Shown here: positions 7,197-14,895 of the stretch, one piece after another | Layout: each line of letters starts with the position of its first letter | Numbering within the stretch: the first letter of the stretch is position 1 | Origin: an uncultured Nitrospirota bacterium | GTDB lineage: Bacteria > Nitrospinota > Nitrospinia > SZUA-224 | DNA: 14,895 nt | Assembly: GCA_913009285.1 (NCBI GenBank) | Contig: CAJVYE010000006.1 | Location: forward strand, 1 to 14,895 | Direction: 5' to 3' | Made by a program: the position numbers and the translations under genes | Notes under the pieces: model-generated | Databases searched by the model: none | Told to the model about the DNA's origin: nothing | Seen by the model: the letters and a program-made list of their open reading frames with translations, nothing else

Positions 7197-10100
7197 TCAC
7201 CTTAATGCCTGAATGGTCACCTCTGCAAAAGGCAGCACAGTCTCCCAGGGGCTTCCACCCCCATGAGTGTATCTTTCCTTTAGTCTTTTTTTATCAGTGA
7301 AGCCGTGGTCAGAGATGAGGTAAAAGGAGGGAATCTCTCTGAGTATCGGCAGGATACCTGATAAAAATTCTCCCTTTATTGCCAAATACAATGGATACAA
7401 ATCAAGCGTGGAGTTATGAACCTTTGCATCAATAAAATTAAAATGAAGCATCTTTAAATCCTTTTCACTATTTAAGAACCTCTTCAAACCTCTCTTGCCA
7501 ATTCCCCTTTCAGCCCACTTCAATAATGCATAACTATTCCCATTTATATGCCCTTCATTCCCTATCCCAAGGCTCATCCGAAAGCCAAAGGTTGTAGATG
7601 GCGCTGAAATCCTGAAATACTCCTCCTTTACCTTCCAGCCTTCATTTATTAATATCTTTCTTAGCATGAACCAGAGATCATACCTCAATCCATCAAGTAC
7701 GGCCACCACACCTTTAAGCCTTTCCTTCACATATTGTATATCCCTTGCGCCGTCAAATCTATCCTCTCTTTTTTCGTATCTGCTGAGGATGTCACTGTAT
7801 CTTCCTTCAATCTTCTCTATAACCTCATCGCAGACCTTTTCATCATAAACATTATCATACCTTAGCTTCTCAAGAAAACTATTTAACGGCGCAATAACAT
7901 TTGTAAATACCTCAATACCTTTATATCTGTCTTCTTCGCTGATGAGTTGAATTGTATTGAGAATGTCCCTCATTGCCTCATCTTCTGTAGAATTTATTCT
8001 CTCTTCTCCGACCCTTTTTCCCCATAATCTATGAAATATCTCTTCCCTCAACCTCTTTCTAAGGTATCCAATCCTCTCTTTCTCTAAAAAATGAAAAAGT
8101 TCATCCGTTGAAAAGGATGGCCATTTAATCCCTTCAAGGGCATTTAATATATTCCCTTCCTTTAATCTCCCCTCAATCTCCTTTATCTCCTCCTTTAACC
8201 CCTTCTGCTCTCTAACACCCTTTCCAATGCCTATCTCCCTTGACACCCTCTCACCCTGAATGCCATATTTAGCAAGTTCCTCCTTCAAAAGGACAACCCC
8301 TGGATCATCCTTGTCTTTAACCCAGATTATCGTCTCTTCCTCATGCCCGATCCATTTTAAGAACAATTCTTTTATCTCATTGTACTTCAGCCGTCTCCCA
8401 TTAACCATGTCCAGAAAATCCTCGCCCCTTACCTCTTTAATCTTCCACCTGCCCTTTAGCGCATTGTCTATCTCTTCGAGAACTTCATCCGTAAGCATGG
8501 GCAAGAGGAGTGATAGATTTAAATTCTTCAGATTTAAACTCATAAGTGAGGATATATTATTTGCAACCTCTTCCCTTCCGGTATCACTTAAACCCATGAT
8601 GCAGGAATCCAGTTTTTCCCTGCTTTGAGGCATCTGTATTAACCTTAAAAAGTTGAAGATCCCATCTTTGCACATCTGGATAAAATCGGTCTGTACTGTT
8701 GGCGGGTCATCGCCAATCTTGAAACCACAACGGCAGATCGGCTGCACGAATAGTTCATAATTGATGTCCTCTCTGCACGTATCAGGCAGTTTTTCAAGTT
8801 CTCTCTTTATCTCCCACCAGTCCCAATCAAAGGTGATTGAATGTACTATGTTTGATATCTTCCTTAAGGTCTTTCCCTCCTCACTCTCTTCGACCTTTCT
8901 CCTCAACTTGAAGACCGGGGCCTGATAATAGAGATCATGTCCCTCTTTATAGATCTGCGCAAACCTTTCAAATAAATCCTCCAAACCCTCCTTCAAAGGA
9001 TTGAATTCCTCATCAAAGGTATTCAGATAGTTTTCCATACCAGCTAAAAGGATATCTCTTCTCTCCCCAAGCTCTTCAGGAGGTCTCCATGATGGATGGG
9101 TGAGATAGAGATAATATTTGTTTATCAGTTGTAACTCCTCGGAAAAGAATCTATGAACCCTCCCGAGGTAATTAAGCTCGCCTTTAAGATCAGGATTCTC
9201 CTTTAGGTATGAAAGCGCCCTTTCAAGCCCTTCAGTAGGGGATAGGGATAGGCTAAGGGAATTGAAAAAAAGGGATAGCCTGTTCAGGATAGAAAGATCG
9301 ATAGATATCTTCTTGAAAATGGAGTAATCCCTGTATCGATCAATGAAATTGTTGACATCTTCAAGCGACTTTCTCTCCTTCCGCACTATGGCAACCATCT
9401 CCTTCCACATCTCTTTCTGGGTTAAAGGGGTGGGGATATCCTCTACCTCACCCCATATGAATCTGCCGCAATGTATATATCCCAGGAGTTGTGGCGCTAA
9501 TGTCTTCCCGGGTTTAAGCCTTGTGATCTCCCCGGTTACAAGCTGAGAAAGTTCTTTTAATTCAATAAGTTCATCCCTGCTGTAGGAGACAAGGTGGCCT
9601 GACACTATAAAGGCAGATATCAGGAGATTCATCTGTTCATTCCCCATGCCCCATCTACCCTTTTTCAGGGCGATCTTCAGATTCATGAGGTCTTCTTCCT
9701 GGGAGGTCAGATTCAAGATATGGGAGACGAGTTCATTGTCTGCTTCAAGAGAGATAAGAAAGCCTCCTCCCCGCTTCTTTATAATCCCCATAGGTTCTAA
9801 TAAGCCCTTTATATAAGGGGTGAGTCCCTTTGTCTCAGCATCCTCAAGGGTTATCTTCCCTCTCCTTATAAAATGATTGAATAAACTATTTATGTGATGA
9901 GAAGAGAAATAGTCAACCCTTGGCATAATCTGATAGTGGTTTGGATGGAGTTCAGAGAGTGTCTGGTCAAATAGGTGAGAGAGGAGCTTTTCTATCGGCA
10001 GTAATCCTATCTCGCTTAAGTTTCCCTCGCTCATGCCGGAGGCATAAAGGATTTCCCCTTCAAAATAGATATTTGTCATTATCTCCTTAAACCGCACCTC

Positions 10101-11849
10101 ATCTCTCCGGACTTCATTGCTTAGATTCGAAAATTCTTTAAGCAGGTGGTATCTTGCAATGAATTCCTCTACAAAGATTAGTTCTTCATCTGTAAAACCT
10201 CTCGGTATCCAGAAGATTAGAGATGAAAGGAATGGAGATGAAAAGGTCTCCTTGAGTGAGTAGACAAGTCTTTTACCCCCTGAAAAGGGAGAAAGGATTA
10301 TAAAAAAACCATCAAGCCTTTTTTCAATCCCCTCCAGCATCCTCTCCACCTCATCCCTCTTTATGGGCGTGGAAAAAGAGACCAGCACAACACATTCCCT
10401 CAGACTATTCTGCCAGATGAATCTATATCTCTTTCCCTCCTTCACATCCCGCAATGGCAGATAAGAAAGGCTAAGCATATTACATATCTGCAAAAAGAGA
10501 TAGTTTCTATCCTCAAATCTCTCCCTGACTGCCTTTATCTTCCCCTTTATCCTGAGTCCCTCATCCACTCTGGGATCAATATAATAAACCTCTTCATCCC
10601 TGTTTATATACATCTGGTGGGAAACAAGGGGTTCAAGCACCCCCTTCTTTATAAATTCATAGTTTATCTGTGTTGTGAGGGTGCTTATCTTCTTTAATAG
10701 AATCTCTGCCATATCCTTTGCGGTCTTTCTCTTTTCAAAAGGAGATATCTCAGAGAGAATCAGGATCTTTATGGTTGAAAGCCCTGCCTCCCTTTGAGAA
10801 GACTGAGGTAATATCTCTTCAATATGGTCTTTATAGTAATCATATACCACCCTTGCCAGGGGAGAGTACTCCGGAACCTCTCTTATCCTCTCCTCAAAGT
10901 GGTCAAATATGACCTCTGGGGTAATAAGCACATCAGGCGGTCCATCCAGAATCTTCCTGACCTCGCTTAAGACAAAGTGTATGACCCCACGATGCTGCGA
11001 AAATATAGGGGTAAGACCTGATAAATATCTTACTGTAAAGGGGTGGAGGGGATAGGTCTTCCTGAATTCCTCATATTTCAGGGGCAGGTGGGGATAATAC
11101 TTCCTTAACTCAGAAAATATATCCTTTATTACCTCCCCGGTTTCTTCCCTTTTTATTACTATCCTCTGGTCAATAATATCCTCTATATGCGCAGATGTGA
11201 GATTTATCCTGAGTTGGTACCTGTCCTTAATCCTGTTGAATATATTTGATGATATATGGCCTGTCTCCTCAATCCATTCCTGAAGCGATGCAATGATCCA
11301 CAGGCTGTTATTAAATGTAAATTCTCCGAGGAACTGTAAAAATCTTATATCTTCATAAAAGGATGATGACGAGGGCTTTGAACGGAGAAACTCTGAGAGC
11401 TCATCAATTATTATAACCGTGGATATATCGACTATCTCCCTGAAGGTCTCCTCTCTGTTTACAACATTATCCTCATAACCAAAGGAATCAAGAACTATCT
11501 CCTCAAGTGTCTTTGATGCCGGATATTTCACAAGTGAGATCTTTATGACCTTTATATCCCTGGTTTTTATATTTGAATAGTCCTCAAGAAGGGGAATATC
11601 GTTATTCTTAAAGAGGAGATAAAGATATGCTAAAAAATGTGATTTGCCGCTTCCAAAATTTCCTTTTATAAATATCCCGCAGCCCTTATCTTCATTTATC
11701 CTCCTCAGGATAATATGTATGCTCTGCTCTACCTCTCTGGTAAAAACAAAAGAGGATATTATCCCTTCAGGGTCATTATCAGCATCATCAAGCTCTACTA
11801 CCAGCTTGATCTCTGGTATCTCAACAATATCACTCAGTCTACCTGCCAT
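7197..11849 (-). CDS. PglY/DUF6079-like P-loop ATPase fused to a C-terminal PglZ domain (1550 aa)
   Basis: A very large cytoplasmic protein. Residues 1-220 match the opening of PglY/DUF6079-type ATPases of BREX/Pgl phage defence: DIVEIPEIKLVVEL, then Walker A GNFGSGKS (63-70), Walker B VIIIDE (145-150), a sensor-like LWIIASLQ (183-190) and RIKDRY (206-211). The middle, about 230-1370, is helical and charged, with a CRC motif (C1039, C1041) and C1060. Residues 1380-1550 are a PglZ domain of the alkaline-phosphatase superfamily: VLDGLRYD (metal Asp 1386), APSTT (1416-1420, likely nucleophile region), SDHGF (1513-1517) and RYTHGG (1526-1531). In known BREX systems the ATPase and PglZ are separate. 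The start overlaps the TPR gene by 16 bases, with GAGGG 7 nt before the ATG. No methyltransferase is nearby. Family calls are firm; the function as a compact defence or signalling machine is inferred. Confidence 0.85.
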   Translation of the reverse strand: MAGRLSDIVEIPEIKLVVELDDADNDPEGIISSFVFTREVEQSIHIILRRINEDKGCGIFIKGNFGSGKSHFLAYLYLLFKNNDIPLLEDYSNIKTRDIKVIKISLVKYPASKTLEEIVLDSFGYEDNVVNREETFREIVDISTVIIIDELSEFLRSKPSSSSFYEDIRFLQFLGEFTFNNSLWIIASLQEWIEETGHISSNIFNRIKDRYQLRINLTSAHIEDIIDQRIVIKREETGEVIKDIFSELRKYYPHLPLKYEEFRKTYPLHPFTVRYLSGLTPIFSQHRGVIHFVLSEVRKILDGPPDVLITPEVIFDHFEERIREVPEYSPLARVVYDYYKDHIEEILPQSSQREAGLSTIKILILSEISPFEKRKTAKDMAEILLKKISTLTTQINYEFIKKGVLEPLVSHQMYINRDEEVYYIDPRVDEGLRIKGKIKAVRERFEDRNYLFLQICNMLSLSYLPLRDVKEGKRYRFIWQNSLRECVVLVSFSTPIKRDEVERMLEGIEKRLDGFFIILSPFSGGKRLVYSLKETFSSPFLSSLIFWIPRGFTDEELIFVEEFIARYHLLKEFSNLSNEVRRDEVRFKEIMTNIYFEGEILYASGMSEGNLSEIGLLPIEKLLSHLFDQTLSELHPNHYQIMPRVDYFSSHHINSLFNHFIRRGKITLEDAETKGLTPYIKGLLEPMGIIKKRGGGFLISLEADNELVSHILNLTSQEEDLMNLKIALKKGRWGMGNEQMNLLISAFIVSGHLVSYSRDELIELKELSQLVTGEITRLKPGKTLAPQLLGYIHCGRFIWGEVEDIPTPLTQKEMWKEMVAIVRKERKSLEDVNNFIDRYRDYSIFKKISIDLSILNRLSLFFNSLSLSLSPTEGLERALSYLKENPDLKGELNYLGRVHRFFSEELQLINKYYLYLTHPSWRPPEELGERRDILLAGMENYLNTFDEEFNPLKEGLEDLFERFAQIYKEGHDLYYQAPVFKLRRKVEESEEGKTLRKISNIVHSITFDWDWWEIKRELEKLPDTCREDINYELFVQPICRCGFKIGDDPPTVQTDFIQMCKDGIFNFLRLIQMPQSREKLDSCIMGLSDTGREEVANNISSLMSLNLKNLNLSLLLPMLTDEVLEEIDNALKGRWKIKEVRGEDFLDMVNGRRLKYNEIKELFLKWIGHEEETIIWVKDKDDPGVVLLKEELAKYGIQGERVSREIGIGKGVREQKGLKEEIKEIEGRLKEGNILNALEGIKWPSFSTDELFHFLEKERIGYLRKRLREEIFHRLWGKRVGEERINSTEDEAMRDILNTIQLISEEDRYKGIEVFTNVIAPLNSFLEKLRYDNVYDEKVCDEVIEKIEGRYSDILSRYEKREDRFDGARDIQYVKERLKGVVAVLDGLRYDLWFMLRKILINEGWKVKEEYFRISAPSTTFGFRMSLGIGNEGHINGNSYALLKWAERGIGKRGLKRFLNSEKDLKMLHFNFIDAKVHNSTLDLYPLYLAIKGEFLSGILPILREIPSFYLISDHGFTDKKRLKERYTHGGGSPWETVLPFAEVTIQALR

Positions 11850-12769
11850 TTCCTGGCCCTCTTTAAAACCCCATAGAGATGTTTTGCATCAGGATTCAGG
11901 CTCATTGCCTCGAGTATTAATCTTTCTATATTTTCAAAATCGAGTTTTGCTTTAAAAATATTTGAAATTGTTGAATAAAGATAATGGTCATATGGGTCTT
12001 TTAAAAATATATCCTTTAGATAAACCAATGCATTTTCAGGGTCTCTAATTTTATAATATGCATATCCAAGCATCTTCCGGGTAAATTCGTTATCCTTTAA
12101 GGTTAAAAGATACTTATATATTTCTATTGTCCTGTCATATTTTTTTATCTTCTTATAGAGCTCAGCAAGGTAGAGATGAAGGTCATAGTCCTGCGCATAA
12201 TTGGGCAGCGCTTTTATGCCTTCAATTTCCATAATTGCATCTTTAACCTTTTTACCTTTGAATTGTTCCTTATAATATTTATATCTGCTCTCCGGGCCCC
12301 CTTCCTTGCCCCACCCCTCCAAAATACTCTTTAATTCCTTATTATCAGGAAAAATCAATGTCGCCCTTTTTAAAATATCCCGCGCCTTCTCCTTACTGAA
12401 AACCCGGCCTGCAAGTTTGGATAGAAAGATATAAAATTTTTCATCCCCAACCCGCCTCGGGAATATATTACTCTCTATCATATACTCGATATCTTCCTTT
12501 TCCTTTTCCCTCTCAAGGATTGAAAGGTAAGTTCTTAAAAAGAATGAATCACCTTTCAAAAGCTCCATCCTTTCCTCGGCCATTCCCCGCGCCTCTTTTG
12601 TCTTTTTTAATCTATACAGGAGATATACTTCATTTCTGAGAAGGAATAAATTTGTAGGATAAATCGTAAGCGCTTCCCTTGCAATTTCATAAGCCCCCTT
12701 ATAATCTTTGTTTCTCTCATGCTCTATTATCTTTTTCCCATATTCCTTTGCTGTCATATATATTTCCAT
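11834..12769 (-). CDS. TPR-like repeat protein, partner of the ATPase-PglZ protein
   Basis: A 311-residue soluble protein built almost entirely from helical pairs of TPR type. Clear repeats include DYKGAYEIAREALTIYPTN near the N-terminus, then LAELYKKIKKYDRTIEIYKY, LGYAYYKIRDPENALVYLKD and a last one ending EAMSLNPDAKHLYGVL. TPR arrays usually act as protein-binding scaffolds. There is no signal peptide or enzymatic motif. The 3' end overlaps the ATPase-PglZ start by 16 bases, so the two are co-transcribed, probably translated at a fixed ratio, and may form a complex. The ATG at 12769 is used; a second in-frame ATG four codons later (12757) is equally possible and neither has a strong ribosome site. 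A GC-rich inverted repeat lies 46 bases upstream. I see no consensus promoter. Confidence 0.8.
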   Translation of the reverse strand: MEIYMTAKEYGKKIIEHERNKDYKGAYEIAREALTIYPTNLFLLRNEVYLLYRLKKTKEARGMAEERMELLKGDSFFLRTYLSILEREKEKEDIEYMIESNIFPRRVGDEKFYIFLSKLAGRVFSKEKARDILKRATLIFPDNKELKSILEGWGKEGGPESRYKYYKEQFKGKKVKDAIMEIEGIKALPNYAQDYDLHLYLAELYKKIKKYDRTIEIYKYLLTLKDNEFTRKMLGYAYYKIRDPENALVYLKDIFLKDPYDHYLYSTISNIFKAKLDFENIERLILEAMSLNPDAKHLYGVLKRARKWQVD

Positions 12770-12814
12770 ATAATACCTGAATCTGCACCGTTTTCGCGCA
12801 AGAAGTCTTTTCTT

Positions 12815-12872
12815 CCGGTAGCCGCAGGCTTCAGCCTGCGTAAAAGCGCAGGCTGAAGCCTGCGGCTACCGG
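12815..12872. repeat. Perfect 26-bp inverted repeat (REP/BIME-like) upstream of the TPR gene
   Basis: Arms 12815-12840 and 12847-12872 are exact reverse complements with the 6-nt loop TAAAAG. Each arm itself contains a nested hairpin built on CGCAGGCTTCAGCCTGCG, so the element can fold as one long stem or two short hairpins. It is GC-rich inside an AT-rich gap. This is the look of REP-type extragenic palindromes, which are moved by RAYT-like transposases. No transposase is present here. Confidence 0.85.
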
Positions 12873-13081
12873 TTTTGTATCATATCTATTTATAACCTAA
12901 CCTGAGTTTCCTATATACTCTAAAATAAGCAGTGTAATTGGTTGTAAAATAAACAATTATTCCGTTTTTTATTGTATACACCAACAACTATGACAATATA
13001 TATTATATTAAAAACCATAATTGATTTATTTTAATTTATTTTAATAAAATTTTATCTAATTGTCTATAAATTTAACAGTTT

Positions 13082-13099
13082 AAACGGCTTAAACCGTTT
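13082..13099. repeat. Small inverted repeat in the AT-rich gap
   Basis: AAACGG and CCGTTT are separated by 6 nt (CTTAAA). It could be an operator-like dyad, but the stem is short and chance is not excluded. Confidence 0.3.
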
Positions 13100-13160
13100 T
13101 AATTATAGCCTTGTGGTAATAGTTCAGCCATAATTTTAATCTTTTAAAAATCATAATACT

Positions 13161-13200
13161 TTACCACGGATATTCACAGATTTACACAGATTTACACAGA
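13161..13200 (+). repeat. 10-nt tandem repeat
   Basis: Two exact copies of TTTACACAGA (13181-13200) are preceded by two degenerate copies, TATTCACAGA and TTACCACGGA. Short intergenic runs of the CACGGAT/CACAGAT type recur as dispersed repeats in many bacterial genomes. The unit is too short for CRISPR and has no spacers. Confidence 0.6.
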
Positions 13201-13280
13201 TAGAAGAATAAAATATAAAGAATTACTTGTTTTTCAGATAGATACAAAATTATGTGATGGATTTTGGAGAATCACGGTTA

Positions 13281-13308
13281 TTGACATCAATCTCAATTGG
13301 TATATAAT
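13281..13308 (+). promoter_or_regulatory. Near-perfect sigma70 promoter for the PfkB-like gene
   Basis: TTGACA (13281-13286) and TATAAT (13303-13308) both match consensus exactly, with a 16-nt spacer. The transcription start would be near 13315, leaving a leader of about 100 nt before the ATG at 13416. The only weakness is the slightly short spacer. Confidence 0.75.
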
Positions 13309-13403
13309 AATCACCTTAACAATGCTGATTGAACAATCCCCTTTTAATGATTCAATAACGGATTAATTGAAAATAAAGAGATGTTTTGAAGAAGTTAGCG
13401 AAT

Positions 13404-13408
13404 GAGGT
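13404..13408 (+). promoter_or_regulatory. Ribosome binding site deciding the start at 13416
   Basis: GAGGT lies 7 nt ahead of ATG 13416-13418. It favours this start over the in-frame TTG at 13386, which has no such site. Confidence 0.7.
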
Positions 13409-13415
13409 AAATATT

Positions 13416-14773
13416 ATGACACAAAAAATATTGATTGTTGGTGACTGTTTTATTGATGAGAATTGGTTAGTTGCAAAAGGTAATACATACACTAGCTCTC
13501 ACACTGGTGATATTCATTATTTAGGAAAACATAAGAAACTCGATAAGCGGATGATTAGCTTATGTGGAGCCTGGGAAATACTTGAGGTTTTAAGGTTAAA
13601 TATCAGCGATCCTAATAAGGATAAATATTCATTTATTTGTTCTGGTGCATGGAATAAATACGATAATAATATTATTAAATGCTCTCTTTGCCCAAAAAAT
13701 CCTAAAGATAAACTTATGAGTCCATACACTATCACAGGCTTATCAGAACTCAAGCAAGGCGAGGAACATCTTTGTCCTTATAATAATCTGGTATGCGACT
13801 ATGATCCCACATTAATAAATTTGGCAAAAAACGAAGAAACCTCAACCAATAGAATAATTCGTGTTTATGAAGGATCCGGAGGTGGACGACCTCACCTTTT
13901 ATACCGGTTTGACTGGGAACTACCAATTTCAGGATTGGATTATTCTGGGCTTACCACGCATTTAGACGATGATATTAAAGTTATTGTTATCGAAGACCAT
14001 GGTAAGGGTGTTATAAATAAAGATACTATTGAGCATCTTACCACCGCCTTAGGTGATAACCTAGGACAAGTAAAGTGGTACATACGATCTAAGGCAGTTA
14101 ATCCTACATGGATGATAAAATTAAAGGAAAAAGACATAATATCCAGGTTAAAAATAGTTGATTGTAAATTTGCGATTCATAGAAAGGGACCCAGGCGGTG
14201 GAGATTTGGTAAAGAACTTGGACGGGCTTCTCTGGAATTACTTGGGGAGTTAACAGGAGATCAACTATATAACCATGGAAAAAAAATAGAGCCAGAGGTT
14301 GAGGAAAAAGATTTAATTACTGATAGAGTTGCGGTACTATTTGATGACAATATGGCTATAGCAAAAGATAAACGTAAATGTTTTAATCTGTATACTCCCC
14401 CTGGTCCAAAACAACTCATTAATATAGGTCGTACAACAATCTTCTACTCTTCTCTTATCGCTCAGGATTTATTAGATAAACATATGAATGATGATTTTGG
14501 CACTCAATGTCGTAATGCATTGCAATGCGCCTTTGAATGGAGTAAAAATGCCAGCAGGGCCTGGAACATGGAGGAACCCCATTTTTATGGAGACTATTCA
14601 AAAGCTTTAGATGCATTAAATAATACCACTTATTTTAAAGAAGAAACTAAATTCTTTGATTATATACAGTTATGGGATAATTGGAACAAATCATCAACAG
14701 AACAGGGATGTCTTGTAGAAAAAGGTATTAAGAAATTACAAGTTTGGAGGGGAGAAGGTGCGATTGAAGGATA
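13416..14773 (+). CDS. Divergent PfkB/HldE-like protein, 3' end truncated by the contig end
   Basis: From ATG 13416 the visible product has 452 residues. It keeps landmarks of the ribokinase/PfkB fold as seen in HldE (RfaE) kinases: ILIVGDCFIDENW at the N-terminus (5-17), a CGAWEILEVL helix (50-59), TNRIIRVYEG...LLYRFDWELP (144-170, like the TxKxR...RxD strand pair) and VIVIEDHGKGVI (189-200, like the DYGKG loop). The region where kinases have the GAGD anion-hole and catalytic Asp reads NIGRTTIF (336-343), so kinase activity is doubtful. An insertion carries C89xxC92, C120 and C127, a possible zinc site. Bases from 14774 on are adapter, and the stop TAA is completed by the adapter-derived A, so the real 3' end is unknown. 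It has its own promoter and diverges from the TPR/PglZ operon. The function is unknown. Confidence 0.7.
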
Positions 14774-14895
14774 AGATCGGAAGAGCACACGTCTGAACTC
14801 CAGTCACATTCCTTTATCTCGTATGCCGTCTCCTGCTTGAAAAAAAAAATCTTTCATCTTCTAACTCTTACACTCCCACTTCTTACATTCATTCC
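14774..14895 (+). other. Illumina TruSeq adapter, poly-A and noise (not biological)
   Basis: AGATCGGAAGAGC begins at 14774 and continues as the TruSeq indexed adapter to 14839. The index ATTCCTTT (14808-14815) is that of TruSeq index 27. There is one mismatch to the standard adapter at 14832 (C for T). It is followed by ten A (14840-14849) and 46 bases of pyrimidine-rich sequence typical of reading past the fragment end. This part should be trimmed. Confidence 0.97.

Larger units (their letters stand above)
12770..13415. other. Repeat-rich, AT-rich divergent intergenic region
   Basis: Some 640 bases between the divergent TPR gene and the PfkB-like gene. It holds the 26-bp inverted repeat (12815-12872), a very AT-rich stretch (about 12950-13080) with no coding potential, a small inverted repeat AAACGG/CCGTTT (13082-13099), a 10-nt tandem repeat (13161-13200), the promoter at 13281-13308 and a leader of about 100 nt. 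No supported gene. Confidence 0.7.

Noticed and set aside
8260..8628. 122-codon plus-strand frame opposite the ATPase-PglZ gene
   Set aside because: It is a Ser/Leu-rich antisense shadow of a well-supported gene with no ribosome site or recognisable domain.
7197..12769. A complete BREX system
   Set aside because: No PglX methyltransferase, BrxA, BrxB or BrxL is visible. Only the ATPase and PglZ functions, fused, plus a TPR protein are present.
13161..13200. CRISPR array
   Set aside because: The units are 10 nt, adjacent, and without spacers.
13322..13366. 14-codon upstream reading frame in the leader of the PfkB-like gene
   Set aside because: It has no ribosome binding site and no recognisable leader-peptide composition.
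13386..13415. TTG start ten codons upstream of the PfkB-like gene
   Set aside because: It has no ribosome site, whereas ATG 13416 has GAGGT at 7 nt and gives a natural N-terminus for the fold.
14840..14895. Poly-A tract and pyrimidine-rich tail as genomic low-complexity sequence
   Set aside because: They follow directly on the Illumina adapter and are sequencing read-through.

Overview
This window reads as the right-hand end of a draft, probably metagenome-derived, bacterial contig. The housekeeping genes (RecA, prepilin peptidase, phosphatidylglycerophosphatase A, dephospho-CoA kinase) point to a bacterium, and type IV pilin-type processing suggests a Gram-negative-like envelope. DNA is moderately AT-rich. 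ATA (Ile) and AGG/AGA (Arg) codons are common, as in some Nitrospirota and Desulfobacterota-type lineages, but the phylum cannot be fixed by eye.

Region 1 (1-3661, all minus strand) is a core block. In transcription order it holds pgpA, thpR (2H phosphoesterase), recA and pilD. A consensus promoter (583-611) then starts a second unit: a 54-codon gene coupled by a TAATG overlap to coaE, which leaves the window at base 1.

Region 2 (about 3850-7150) looks accessory. A 25-bp direct repeat (3854-3878 and 7124-7148) brackets a plus-strand pair, an MNT-type nucleotidyltransferase overlapping a 78-codon gene and ending in a perfect 30-nt palindrome, and a minus-strand 695-residue protein with GT-A glycosyltransferase-like motifs. 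Both units have good sigma70-type promoters.

Region 3 (7163-12872, minus strand) is the most interesting part. A two-gene operon encodes a TPR-like protein and, overlapping it by 16 bases, a 1550-residue protein. That protein joins an N-terminal PglY/DUF6079-like P-loop ATPase to a C-terminal PglZ phosphatase-fold domain. In BREX and Pgl phage defence these are separate proteins that work with a methyltransferase. Here they are fused and no methyltransferase or nuclease is visible, so this could be a compact PglZ-based conflict or signalling system. A GC-rich 26-bp perfect inverted repeat lies just upstream.

Region 4 (12873-14773) is an AT-rich repeat-bearing gap followed, behind a near-perfect promoter, by a plus-strand gene for a divergent PfkB/HldE-like protein. 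That protein has a cysteine-rich insertion and lacks the GAGD catalytic motif. From 14774 on the sequence is Illumina TruSeq adapter (index 27), poly-A and noise, so it is not biological. The apparent stop codon of the last gene is completed by the adapter-derived A, and its true 3' end is unknown.
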